NCBI GenBank assembly: GCA_015680905.1 | Contig: JADFTS010000086.1 | Coordinates: 1-64,000 of the forward strand | DNA length: 64,000 nucleotides | Origin: Coptis chinensis | Lineage: Eukaryota; Streptophyta; Magnoliopsida; Ranunculales; Ranunculaceae | Reading direction: 5' to 3' | In this document: positions 1 through 11,601 of the stretch, one piece after another | Layout: every line of letters starts with the position of its first letter | Position numbering within the stretch: position 1 is the first letter of the stretch | Program-made: the position numbers and the translations under genes | The notes under the pieces: generated by a model | The model's input: the letters and a program-made list of their open reading frames with translations, nothing else | Told to the model about the DNA's origin: nothing | The model's database searches: none

Positions 1-1090
1 TACCGACACAATGAAAGGACCGTGACCATCGGTTTTCAATTTACCAAGAAAGATAACTGAGTTGTATTAGCAAAACCCCTGGCCAATTTTGAAATCCTTA
101 CGCAAAATGTGCTTGTCGTGCACTCTTTTTATATTAGCTTTGTGGGATTTCGGTGAGATCATAAGCACTCAATCTCCTCTTCGTTTAATTGCGGTTGGCC
201 TGCCAGCCTCGATGATATTGTAATTAAGGCTTTTGATGGCTCAAAGGGCACGATGCTAAAGTTCAACCGGGCGAGATGACAAGGTTTTCCAAAAACAATC
301 GGTAAGGAGACATCCCTATATGTGTCTTAAATGTTGTTTTGGTATGCCCACAAGGCATCAGATAAGCCGGAGAACCAGTCCTTTCTTAATGGGTTGGAGT
401 TTTCTCCAGAATAGACTTTATCTCATTGGAGACTTCCGACTTGGGCCACTCGTTTATGGGTGGTATAGATAAAGAACCTTGTGAGTAACTCCATATTTCT
501 TCATTAAAACCCAAAAATTTTGTTACAAAAATGTGTACCCCCCAATCGATGATAGCTTTGGGAACACCAAAAACGAGAGAAAATGTTTTCTTTACAAATT
601 TCACGATTCTTATGGTCATTTGAGCCTTTATCAATGCGTGCCTTTAATCCATTTGGACACATAGTCTACGGCTGACTAAAATGTATAGAAAACCCTTTGA
701 GAAATAGGGAAGGGTCCCATAAAATCAATGCCCCAAACATCAAAAATTCCCACAATCAAGATAGGATTTAGGGCATCATATTTCGTTTGGTAATTCACCT
801 AGGTGTCGACAAATCCATCGCAAGCTATGCAATGTTAGGTAAAATCGCGAAAAAGGGTAGGCCAGTGAAAAACCACATTGTAACACCTTTGGCTGCAGTT
901 TTTCTTTCCAGAAATGACCCTCCGCAAGATTGTTCATGGCAAAAGGATAATACACGTACATCGGTGTGTTCCCTATTAAATGCAAAATGGCCGAATGAGA
1001 TGGTCTAACAATACTTAAAGAGGTAGGTTCATCCTTAAATAATATTTTACAGGTGGATAAGAACTTTTTATGATCGGGGCGGACCAAAAG
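1..1090 (-). pseudogene. Athila integrase remnant
   Basis: Two broken minus-strand pieces are visible. The piece at about 776-1087 resembles the integrase zinc-binding region (KVLQCGF within a longer match, followed by a degraded WPTLF-like stretch). The piece at about 386-634 resembles the catalytic core: the FGVPKAIIDWGVHIF stretch corresponds to the usual FGVP-AIISDGG-HF block, in which the catalytic aspartate context is already altered. Then GFNEEIWSYSQGS and IPPINEWP appear in frame. The family role is to insert retrotransposon cDNA into the host genome. The C-terminal part lies beyond the window edge. Multiple frame changes make this a clear pseudogene. Confidence 0.72.
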
Positions 1091-1199
1091 GAGGGACTTC
1101 CTCAGTAACTAAGTAGTTAACGATATCCGCTGCCATGGAGATGAAAAATAGAGTACAAGTATTCGCCCGGGAAGGAATCACCGATAGCTTAATCACTTG

Positions 1200-2560
1200 T
1201 CGATGTCACCAACCAGCCTTGATAAATGGTCGAAGCTCACGACATTTTCGGTTCTTTCTGTCTTTGATTTCCAGGGTGAATTCTTGTAAGAGAAGGATCC
1301 AAATGGAACAATGCGTTGTTTTCAAATCCTTTTTCGCGAGTAAGCACCCAATTGGCGGCATGGTCAAGATATCGACAATGGTCGATGTTCCAACTAGGTA
1401 GGGCTTAAACTTATCCAAAGTATGAACCAGCTAGAACTCTTTCCTCGCTTGTGGTATAATTACGCTGATATCGTTAAGAGTTTTACTAGCTTAGTAAATG
1501 ACAATGGGTTTGTCGTCACGCCGTTGGCTAGCACGACACCAATAGCAAAGTCGCTGGCGCCACACATCGGACGAATGGTTGAGACCAATCGGGGTTGAAT
1601 GATAGGAGCGGTAGTCGAGCGGTTTTAGAGTATCAAAAGCTTGTTTGCAATTGAAATTGAAGTCGAATACTGCATCCTTAAGCAGAGATTAGTTAAGGGT
1701 CGAAAGCAACTTTTAGAAAAATCCTTTGATGAATCTCCGAGAAAAGGGCCTAAAAAGGCACGGATATCACTTAACTGTACGCGGAGAAAGGTAGCTAAGA
1801 AATTTTAACAATTTTAGCTTTATCAACCTCTATCCCGCGTCTTTTGAAACAATATGACCTAGAACAAGTCCTTTGGTAACCATGAAATGACACTTCCCAC
1901 CGAAGTACCAGATTTTTCTCTTCGAACGCATTAATACTTTAGAAAGGTTGGATAAGCGGTCGTCAAAGGAATTTCCGTAAATGGAAAAGTCAGCCCATGA
2001 AGATTTCCATATAACGTTCCACCATATCACTAAAAATGTGAAGCATGCAGCGTTGGAAAGTGCAGGGGGCATTACAAAGGCCAAAAGGCATTCGTCCCTG
2101 TATGCAAAGGTTCCAAAAGGGACATGTGAAAGTTGTCTTTTCTTGATCGGGCGGGATCGATGACAATTTGGAAGCATCCGAATAGCCATCAAGAAAACAA
2201 GAGTAAGCATGACCGCTAAACGTTCTAGCATCCGTCAATGAACGGGTTCTTTACGGCATTAAGTTTGGCGATAGTCAATGCAAATTCTCCATTTCAAAGG
2301 AATGCGGTGGAGATGCACTCACCATTTTCATTTTGCACAACTTGAATGCCGGACTTTTGGGAACAACGTGGACAGACTAACCAGTCACTATCGAGATATG
2401 GTATATGATACCGCATCAAGTAAACGTAAAACTTCCTCTCTCACTACTTCCTTCATGGCGGATTAAAATGGCGTTGTGGTTCTCGCTGATGTCTTTGTGC
2501 CTTCATCGAGATGTATGCGATCGCGCATATGCTAGGGTCTATTCCCTTGATATCATCTAA
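1200..2560 (-). pseudogene. Athila reverse transcriptase and RNase H remnant
   Basis: The minus strand at about 1990-2238 encodes a recognisable RT palm segment, with the FSCLDGYS-like block decayed to CFLDGYSDASK, then PPDQEKTTFTCPF, RMPFGLCNAP and IFSDMVERYMEIFMG. A second frame of the same region contains GTFAYRDE and VLGHIVSKDAG, so at least one frameshift splits the domain. The YMDD-type catalytic box is not intact. Downstream at about 1206-1418, FKPYLVGTSTIV and LLAKKDLK with LLLQEFTLEIKDRK match the connection/RNase H region. The family role is copying element RNA into DNA. The gap between RT and protease is decayed linker. Confidence 0.8.
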
Positions 2561-3081
2561 GGACCATCCGATAGCGGAGCGGTGTTCACGAATGACATGA
2601 ATCAAACGTGCCTCTTCGCCGTAGTCAAGTGAGCGTAAATTATTATAGGGTGACTACCATTGAGATCCGAGATGCACGTGATTTCAAATCGGAGGGTAGA
2701 GGTTTTAAACCGAGTTGGAGGATCGGGGATCAAGGATTCGTGAGGATCATCTCTTCAATGGAAAAGAGCGAATCCGGTTCTTCAATTAGTTTCAACGCAA
2801 AGATTAGGGTCAAATAGTGGTACTGACTCTAATAATGCATGGACATCCTTATGTACGAAGTCATCGTCAAACTCCGGATTATCAAAAGAAAGAAATTGGT
2901 GTATCTCGTCCGGGGAAAAGAGTTTGTGAAATAATCATGTTCCGACTATCAACCAAGGGCTAATCTCACCCTCCATTATAGGATCGGGGAACTGTTTCAT
3001 TAATTTGAACATCGCTTGAGTTCGGAGAAAGGTTCCCGAAAAGACAATGTCATTGAACCGGATCGACAATTTATGAGAGCG

Positions 3082-3640
3082 TTAGCGAATAAGTAAGGAA
3101 AGGACGTCCCAAGATGATAGGAATGGAGTCACAAAAGCCACCTCGGTATCTAAAATGACAAAATCCACCGGGTAGTAAAAATCTTGGACCTTTACTATAA
3201 CGCTCTCTACTATGCCTTTTAGGTACTTGATGGAGCGATCCGCGAGTTGCGAAATCATATTGGTAGGTTTTAATTCATGAAGACCTAACCGCTTAAATAA
3301 GTAGTAAGGAAGTAGGTTAACACTAGCACCTAGGTCTAAAAGTGAAGTAGCGGTATTTGTCGTAAACGCAGCATGGTACATTACGGTTGACACTGGTCTT
3401 TTGACTTTTACCACACCATTAGTAGTGGTAATCGGCGGAAACCGCCCGTTTGAGGAACGTTTGTTGAGGTACATTCGACGTCGTTTGGTGGTGCACATGT
3501 CCTTCAAAACTTGGCATGCTTGGGCAAATGCTTTAGCGCGATCTAGAAAGGTAAGTTTATGGTCAAATTTTTGAAGGTTTCCGCGGATCTCATCAAAATG
3601 TTCGCATGTTTGTTCTTTTACCAAACGGGCGGAACGGAGC
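3082..3640 (-). pseudogene. Athila aspartic protease (retropepsin) region
   Basis: This is the best preserved stretch of the element: 180 codons are open on the minus strand. It contains the retropepsin signature in the Athila form (LLDLGASVNLLP), then LADRSIKYLKGIVESV, where the family has a similar flap region, and FYYPVDFVILDT. The N-terminal part (FDEIRGNLQKFD, AFAQACQVLKDM, TKRRR) is the gag-protease linker. Family members cleave the gag-pol polyprotein. The frame closes before RT, so a full polyprotein cannot be made. Confidence 0.78.
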
Positions 3641-3649
3641 TTTGGGCGG

Positions 3650-5280
3650 AATCGCTGATATAAGGATCGATGGTATCTTTCCTAGGGACGTAAAGTGTAG
3701 ATTTTGAAGGTACAACTTCGTCCGTTATAGGTTGTGAGGTAGGAGTTGGAAGGACGTCCGTGGCTTCCGTCAATTCCTCGTCCCGGCATAATGATATTAT
3801 TGTCGATGGTTCACCGAACGAAGAGTGGTAATGGCATTTACCTCACCCCGGCTTGGATTACTAGGTCTGGTGCATTGTTGAGTTCAAAGGCGGTGTTTGT
3901 AGGCTTAGGGTTTGAACCTGGCGGCGGGGAACACGCTTTTGACTTTTATCCCGAGCTAACTGAAAAACCGCTGGATAGAAGCTTAGATTTGATTATGTTG
4001 ATTCATGTATGTCGGGAAAGTTTCCGGCCGTTTATCGGTGGGATTGTACCAAAGGAGCAGCAGAACTAGTTCACGGGTTATTATTCACGGGTTGATTTTG
4101 GTAGCCATATCCTTGATTAATGGGGAACAAGGTTGCGGTTATTTTGGTACCATATTTCAGGCGTTGAAAATTACTTTGCCCTTGCTGAATTGTGGAGGAT
4201 TTCCTTGACGATAGGAATTGTAGTTCGCGGGTGGTCGTATTTAACGTTGTTGCCACCGAGGAGCTTGTTGTTGACAGGGTGCCCAAGCTAAATTCGGATG
4301 TTGTCGCCAAGGTGCATTAGGGATGTTGAAAGCAAAACCTCTTCGAAGGTTAGGGAGGACACTGTGATACCAAAAGGACAATAAGAATCGGTGTTCGGGA
4401 CTTAAGCAAAGAGGGCATGGAGAAGCGTTGGCAGACCATGATTTGTTTGGGTTTTGTTCATTTACTTGTACCGAAAGAGCATCGACCTTTTGTTTAGGGA
4501 CTCGATTAGAGTTTTTTAATTCGGATCGGGTTTGACCTCAAATATAGACGTAACTTTGGTAGGAGTGTCTTTAGAAGAGCTAGAAGAATCAGTGTTTCCC
4601 AATGGGTGCTTCATGAGGCCCGCTTCAAGAAAAGTGTATGCTTCAAGAATACCTTGTCCATGAAACAACCACCGTTCATGATATCTAATGTTTCCTTTTG
4701 GGTCGGAGAGACCATTAAAGAATGAAACGGACTATCTGGCGTGTCGAAGTTGATGATGGGGACATTCGAGAAGTAGATCAGTAATCACGCTCCACACTTC
4801 AAAAGGATTCCTCGGGGTGCTGGGCGAAAGAATCAATCTTTTGAAGCATTTCAGTAGTTTTTCTTCCTCGGTATAGAACTTTATCATGAATGCTTGAACA
4901 AGTTTGGCCCATGTGTCAATGGATTGGCGCTTGTCCGGCGAGCCAAACTGAAGCTTTATCGCCTAAGGTGAAGGGAAACAACCTAAGCAAGACTTGTTCG
5001 TTGGTAACGGCCGGATGGCGGAAAGTGGTGACTATTTGTTGTATCCAACGAAGATGATTGTATGCGGTTTTCATGCTCTAACCCATGGTAAAATGTAACA
5101 AACCGAAAATGTTTGGCGGAATACGAAAATCACCTACAATCGCATCGAGTTTAATGCAGGAAGCAGGTCCTTCCTATAAGGCAGTATAGAAATCCGAAAA
5201 GGGGTTTCTCGACCGGTGAGATTTTTACTCAACCATAATTAAAGGAGATAATGGCAACGGAGATGTTTGACGAGGTTGAT
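3650..5280 (-). pseudogene. Athila gag remnant
   Basis: Read on the minus strand, the part between about 4580 and 5000 holds pieces of the plant retrotransposon gag domain: a capsid-like stretch with tryptophan/phenylalanine spacing, and an ITDLLLECPHH-like run before a SVSFFNGLSDP-like run. The 4071-4310 part (glutamine/asparagine-rich, GYGYQNQPVNNNP) resembles the low-complexity C-terminal gag tail. Frames change repeatedly and no reading frame longer than about 110 codons survives. The position between protease and leader supports the assignment more than sequence alone does. Confidence 0.6.
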
Positions 5281-6600
5281 TTACTCGAGGAGGACTATGT
5301 CTAGGAGATAACATAAACAAATTGTTTCTTGTATTTTCGACGATGATATGTAAGTTCTAATTCCTTATGTTTACCAGACCGTAGTCTCATACAAATATAA
5401 ATTTTAATTTAAGGCTCATAAGGAACGAATAATGATTGGAGGTTTTAGAATTTAGGAAGGAGGGAGTTGAAGCACGTCTTCCCGAAAGTTGTTGCTAACT
5501 TTTCGGCGGGAAGCTAGGATAATAATGTGAATATTCCAACAAACGTGTCACCGAGAGAATTGAGGGAGGTTGTTCGTGCTAGACGCTCCTTAATTAGGGC
5601 AACCTTAATTTTTTCAAGTTTCCTAGGCAATCATGGAATAGGATGATGATTTATGATGGTATATTATGTGGGGTGTTATTAAGATGATTTAGATGAAATT
5701 TTTAATTACTATGATTTTTATTTTTTTTTTATTTTTATATTTTTTTTTTTTACATAATTAATGTATTATGGAGACGTGATTACTTAAATATGCAATTAAA
5801 ACAATAGATGCCAAAATAGAAACTAACTAACATATACTAGTTTACGCAGAAAGTCTACCCATGCAAATCTATATTACCTATAATGCAACTATATGTAAGT
5901 TATAATTGAGCTAGGGGAATGTCGAGAACTAACTCATGCAATTGAATACCGTGGTAATGCGGAATTGATGTAACATACACATACAAAAAATATTCTAATC
6001 AGATGGTTTGACGCCTACACATATATCAAAATATATTTGAATCATATTGTGTTAACGTGAATATGTAATGACTAACCACCTTTACATGCAAGGAGTCCCC
6101 ATGCCAACATACAAATATAATGGGAGGTAAAACAGGTTATAGCAAATAATATCCTCGACAAAGTTTGATGAGTTTAAAAGTTTGAAACCTCAAGGCCCCG
6201 CGATTCCTCGTGATAGCGATCGACTAACTCCCCGAGCTAACGCTTACTAGAAAAAGCAGGACCGAGAGCCCAAAAGAGTAATCTTGAAAAGGAAAGTGGC
6301 TCAGACTGAAAACCGGAGTGTTGATACTCCAAGTCTCAAGTGCTACTAATTCAGTCTTGTCCGGAGACTCTTTTGTCCGCTTAGACTTCAAATTCCCTAC
6401 GGAGTACTTAGACTGTGCTAATGAAAATAAACAAAACTTGGTTCCACGATATTTGTTAGTAGAAAAAGTTAAAGGTAAACTGCTAAAGTGAACTTCGTTA
6501 GTATTGTAAATGTAAAATGAAAATTAAAAAGATGAGGAGGTAGGGGAGGGTTTTTATGGATGTATTCCAGTTATTACGTTAAGTCCGAGTCCTTCGGCAT
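5281..6600 (-). other. Athila untranslated leader, no gene seen
   Basis: There is no credible coding region between the gag remnant and the primer-binding site. Athila elements usually carry a long leader here. The stretch 5710-5752 is almost pure T/A. Several short ACATAC/ATATAT-rich segments follow to about 6120. Confidence 0.45.
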
Positions 6601-6612
6601 AACGGCGCCATT
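6601..6612 (-). other. Primer-binding site, tRNA-Asp type
   Basis: The minus strand here reads TGGCGCCGTTATGCCGAAGG. Its first ten bases match the complement of the plant tRNA-Asp 3' end (TGGCGCCGTT), the usual primer of Athila elements. Its place, after the leader and next to the presumed LTR end, fits. Confidence 0.65.
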
Positions 6613-7680
6613 TGATAAAACACACATTTATACACGCTTTGGTTTTCGCCATTTATTTTCTTAAGTCCGAGGTCCATTAAAAGTCCAAAGTCCAAAGACC
6701 TAAGTCCAAAGTCCAAAGTCCAACGTCCGTGATAGTCGACGCGTTTAGTCAAGTTACCTTACTCACGTGGGTTTGGTAGGATAGGTCGAGTAAGGGATCG
6801 CCCAAAACCTTAGGGGCTCGGATAGGTTCACAACCGGAATTACAACTTTTGGTGAGTAGGATTTTTAGGTTTCTTTTTAGTTGGTTTTAATTAAATTAAC
6901 GGTAATGCAAATAATGTAAATTACTACGGCGATTATATGTAGGTAAAACAAAAATGAGAAACAGGGGAGAGAGTTAGTCATACTCATGCGAGAATCGCTT
7001 TTCAACAGGTTTATATTACTACATCACTACATCTCTAATTTGTCTCCGTTTTTGAAACGGCGTCGAAAGTATTGATCCCTAGTGCATGCCCACATCTCTA
7101 GGTCGCATTTCACTAGCATAAGGAGTTTCAATAATATCTCATCTCCGGTATATTATTTCAGCTCCTCGCTCGATTTCACATCACCGGGCCAATTGGAGAG
7201 TCGCTCGACACTGAGGAGAGTCGCGTCGCGAGACATTTTGGGTCACGCCACAGACCGCCCCTGGAGCATCAATGCATCAACTTTGTACCGATCCTCGATC
7301 ATTTTGGGACCGGATATCAAATCTAAGCCTAATTCCTAAGTAGTGACTCTAGAATATTAAAGAGTCAATCCAGATTTTTACACGGCAAAGATAACCCTCC
7401 CGAGGGGGATTAGCTCATGGTCATAGAAGGAATAATAAAACTTGTTGTATACATTAAGTAAATAAATGCGGGACATGAATTAAACTAGAAAAGAAATGAC
7501 ATTATTAAGGGTAAAATAACTTTACGATATTTAAGGCTGGGAATGGAAATGACGTAATATAAGATCTTGAAGAAATAAACTAACTAGAAGCGAAGCTAAA
7601 GCATTAATATTTGAAAGGGAAATAATGAAGGCTAACCCCATATATATATAGGTTGGATGGCTTGTGAACCATTTAATTGA
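6613..7680 (-). mobile_element. Presumed 5' LTR of the Athila element (outer end unresolved)
   Basis: Sequence immediately outside the primer-binding site should be LTR. It begins beside 6613 and contains a run of AGTCCAAAGTCC repeats (6665-6725). Because the second LTR lies outside the window, the outer end cannot be fixed by comparison. The chosen end is only a placeholder near the change of composition at about 7.7 kb. Confidence 0.35.
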
Positions 7681-8008
7681 GTTTTGTTCGGTAGCTAATT
7701 GATTTCTTCAAAACTTTGAGAATCAAAGTTTTGTTTTGATCCGCTTTTAATTTTTTTCTTTTTGCTTTTAAGTTTTTGTTTTATAGCTCATTTCAATTCA
7801 AACCACTGGTTTGAATTGGTATCTTCTCTCTTGCCGTGGTGGTACCAAATTGAAACCATCCTTTGCCACCTGCCTATCTTTCGACTTCGTCATGCATTAA
7901 GGCCCCGCAGAGTGAATCCACTTAGTGTGTCCAGTTGGCTGCGCCCGATTTTGGCGTTTTACGACTTTTGTCCTCCTTGCAGAGTTCGTTCGAATTGGCT
8001 TATGGCGG

Positions 8009-8378
8009 CTTCACTAGCCAACGTCGGCATCTAGATTTATCCGATTTGAGCTTGGAAGTTTGCTTTGCTTATTTATATGGGACCCGCTTCGCGACCGGTT
8101 TTGTTCTTTTGGAAACTTCGCTCTAGTCGCTCTGTTGGCTTCCGCGGGGTTGAGTGGGAAACTTCAAATATTCCCGTATTCCCGTGCTTGTAGCTTCACT
8201 AGCCAATGTTGGCATCTAGATTTATCCGATTTGAGCTTAAGTTTGCTACTTCTTTATATGTGGACCCGTTTCTGCACTAGTTTTGTTCTTTTTGGAAACT
8301 TCGCTTTAGTCGGGCTTTGTTGGGCTTCACGGGGGTTGAGTGGGAAACTTCAAATATTCCAAAGATTCCCGTGCCGAT
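8009..8378. repeat. Two-copy tandem duplication, about 185 bp per unit
   Basis: Copy 1 begins at 8009 and copy 2 at 8194. Both start CTTCACTAGCCAA, continue with GGCATCTAGATTTATCC, share TTTTGTTCTTTTGGAAAC-like and GGTTGAGTGGGAAACTTC stretches in the same order, and end near a TTCCCGTGC motif. Differences are scattered substitutions and small indels. No protein is convincing here. Confidence 0.8.
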
Positions 8379-8518
8379 GCATGTTTTATCATTATATTCA
8401 TTTTAATTGCGGAAACTGCAAAAGAAATGCGAAAAAAATATAATTATTAAAACACATAATCGACCAAAATGCTATGTCTCTCGGGTTTAATATTACAGTT
8501 TTGGGTGCTTATCAAAAG

Positions 8519-8743
8519 GCTATATAAAGACTGATCCAGAAGAGAGAAGATCATTATCTTCTCTCCTATCAAAAACTCGAACGAGAGCAAAACAAAGAGA
8601 TTGTAAAGAACACCGTACCATTGTTATTCAATAAAGCATATCTCATTTCAATAGATATTTGTCAATCTTCAATAGATACTTGTCAAATCACCATTCAATC
8701 TTCAAGTTGTTAGATCTTCAGCAAAGCCAACTTGATCACCACA
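8519..8743 (+). repeat. Left LTR of the miniature element
   Basis: It contains a TATATAAAG box at its start and ends in CACA immediately before the primer-site-like TTGGCGCC. Confidence 0.7.
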
Positions 8744-9123
8744 TTGGCGCCGTCCGTGCATCAGAAGCTTGAGAGGTCAAGTTTGATATTTCTCACTTGT
8801 GTTGTGTGATTCACTGATAAGTTGGGAGGGATTTTTTGTTGAAGATTGGTGTGAATCGTATCGAGAGTTGTTTTCTTTTAAGGATCAGTGATCTAATCCT
8901 AGTTACACAATGGCTCTTAAACGTGGGCCAACTAGTAAGGATGTCGTGGGCAAATATCGTAGCTGATATTTCAGCCCTAATGTTTCTTTGAATATCGAGA
9001 TATCGATATAAAGGTCGATATCTCTCTATAATTGAAATATTGCAGGTATGAGTGGGAAGAAAGTAAAAAAGAAAAAGAATGGACACGCATCATCAGGTGA
9101 TTGGAGCAAAGATATTTGGAAAT

Positions 9124-9348
9124 GCTATATAAAGACTGATCCAAAAGAAAGAAGATCATTATCTTCTCCCCCACCAAAAAATTGTAAACGAGAGCAAAAC
9201 AGAGAGATTATAAATAACACCATTGATATTCAATAAAACATATCTCATTTCAATAGATATTTGTCAATCTTCAATAGATACTTGTCAAATCACCATTCAA
9301 TCTTCAAGAAGTTGTTATATCTTCAACAAAGCCAACTTGATCACCACA
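9124..9348 (+). repeat. Right LTR of the miniature element
   Basis: It is collinear with 8519-8743 and contains the same TATA box and the same run of TCAATAGATA(T/C)TTGTCAA repeats. It ends in CACA. Confidence 0.7.
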
Positions 9349-11601
9349 GTCTAATTGTCTAAAGTAATATTGCTAATCAATCGACCGCGACCGCGAGGAA
9401 AAACATAGTGGTTCTCCAATTTTTTTTAGGGTCATGTATCAACACCGGATAGATGAAAGGGTCCAGAGGAAATGTAGTTGCTACCAAACAAAAGAAGTAC
9501 GCATCCGTGTACCCAGGCCACGTGTTAGATGACATCTTAGATGGTACTCACGTTTGTAGCCAGATTGATGATACCACACAAAAAAGAAAAGTTTGTAGCC
9601 AAATGATCGACACTTTAGACTTACAAATGTCAGTCAGTAAACAAAACAGAGTCCTTAACCCACTTAACTCATTAACCCATGTCGTCCAGTTAATTCATCC
9701 ATCATTAGTAGAAGTGTAGAACATGACATAACCCAGGTCCAGGACCAGCTTATTAATGATCTCTTCCATAACCCTCCTTTTTTTTTACCCAATAATCTCC
9801 ACTACGTACAGGGGCATAGTATTTACACTCTACTTTACGGGATTGGCACCCCTTTGTTAAAAGGGTATAAAAATAATTACTATTCCCTATATGTCTTTTT
9901 ACACCTCATATGCCCGATAATTCCATTGCAGTGAGTTGCCGAGAGATCCCACAGTCTACGGCATCGGGTTGTCATGAGATCCCACATTCCAAGGCAGTTG
10001 CCGTGAATGATTTTGTGTGTGTGTGTGTTTTTTTACTTCAAATTTTGAACACCCACGACATACATATACTTCATCTTTTTTCTTTAGAGTTTCTTCATAC
10101 GCTACAAAAACAACACCAAAACTATGAAAAAAAATGTACAATTGAGACATGGTCTTGCTATCTCCCGACAACTTTTTTCATACGCTCTAAGTAAAACTTG
10201 TGATCAAGTACATTGATGAAGAAGAGTTTTAATTGGTAATTAATACAAACAAATACTCCATTTTGGTGAACAAAACCATCTCGTGGCAACTAACTTTTTT
10301 TGCGATGGCTACCATAAAAATTTCAAAACAAAAAAGGACCCACGACAACAATCTTCCATGGGTTTGCCATATCGCAGCAACTCCTTGTTATGGGCTACCT
10401 TTTCGCGACAACTCCTTGTCGTGGGTGATTTTTTTTTTTTGTTTTTTCAAATTTGAATTGTTATGTGCGATTGTCGTCAAAGTTCACAAAATTGAGCGAT
10501 GATCAGCCACGAGGTGAGTGTCAGAGTTTTCTTCTTTTCTTCTTTTGTTTTTTGTTTTTTTTTGTTGGATTCTTTTTATGTATAAAGAACTAGATTTAAT
10601 TGGGATTAAAAGATGGTTGCTTGTTTGAGAAAAAAAAATGTACAACAGTTTATATGATGATTAGTTATGGTGTAAATACCGTGCCCCTTCCACTGCCCTC
10701 CTCCTTATTAGCGAGATACCATTTTCCAGTATTACTACATAAGCCCCAAGGTAGTGTTTGGATTTTGCAATTTTACTATTGACATAAAACAGTACCATAC
10801 CCCGTTCTCCATAGCTAGCCATTACTGCTAGTTCTTTCTTTTCTCTCATCATACGTCTATCTTTACCAAGAATAACCAAGCAAACTGACCTTTTTCGGAT
10901 TGCCCACCTCATCTGTGAAATCCTAAATTCCCAATCCTCAAACCATTTTGTTTTTTTTTTTTTTGTTTTTTTTTGTGCTTAAAAGAGAATTGAAACCTGA
11001 ATATTTCTGTCCACGGACTATCTGCATAGCAATATGGCAATCTGTCTTATGAAATTATCCCAGAGCTTTCCACTATTATTTTTACCCCTTTAGTTAAAAA
11101 GTCTTCCCAATTTTCTTCACTAGCCATCAATTCCTTACAATTCAGCCTTTCATATCTCATCAATACAACCTGTCCTTTAGGAGAAGGGGTTTCATAATTC
11201 ATCTCATCTTAGCAAAAATCTCCTAAAGCTCTCCATTATATAATCGGTTTTGTTGAGGGTTAATTTTTGAAGAGTGTTTCTTAACGGTTGTTGACTACAA
11301 TAGTTATTATATAAAAGTACTTTCGATCTAAATATCACATTCTTTCCTTCTTCGCTTTCCTTTCTGCATAAGATAGGAAGTCTTCCTTAGGTTTAGTTTC
11401 TCGATTTTTTACTAGATGTGATCATGGATGTGGACAATGCATGAAAGAACAAAGATATGATTTTTCTTTAGGAAAGGTTTTAAGCATAACAGCTATGTAT
11501 TCTTAAAATACATAAACATGACCTTTTAAAGTAACATTTGGTTCCTTTTACCTATTTGTTGTTCGAGATTGTCTCTTAAAAAACAAAAAAACTATTAATT
11601 A
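9349..11601. other. Intergenic, no gene recognised
   Basis: The open frames here (longest about 94 codons) have no recognisable domain and atypical composition. 9930-10420 contains several short inverted motifs of the type CCCACGACAA / TTGTCGTGGG, set in otherwise AT-rich sequence. Long T tracts occur near 10,425 and 10,950. I see no RNA gene. Confidence 0.5.

Larger units (their letters stand above)
1..7680 (-). mobile_element. Decayed Athila-type Ty3/gypsy retrotransposon, minus strand
   Basis: Reading the minus strand from right to left gives, in retroviral order, part of an LTR, a primer-binding site (6601-6612), a long leader, gag, an aspartic protease, reverse transcriptase, RNase H and integrase. 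The integrase runs into the left edge of the window, so the 3' LTR is not included. Protease and RT motifs (LLDLGASVNLLP; MPFGLCNAP followed by TFQRCM) are of the Athila/Tat branch, and the tRNA-Asp-type primer site agrees with Athila. Every coding domain carries frameshifts and stops, so the copy is inactive. The right boundary is a guess, because I could not locate the outer LTR end. Confidence 0.8.
8519..9348 (+). mobile_element. Miniature LTR element (TRIM-like)
   Basis: Two direct repeats of about 225 bp (8519-8743 and 9124-9348) share GCTATATAAAGACTGATCCA at their left and GCCAACTTGATCACCACA at their right, with about 90% similarity by eye. The first copy is followed directly by TTGGCGCCGTCCGTGC, a primer-binding-site-like sequence. 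A purine-rich tract (9049-9082) lies shortly before the second copy. The interior is only about 380 bp and has no gag or pol. The order LTR, PBS, short interior, PPT, LTR defines a non-autonomous miniature LTR retrotransposon. The true 5' part of the first LTR may be lost, since sequence upstream of 8519 does not match that upstream of 9124. Confidence 0.7.
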
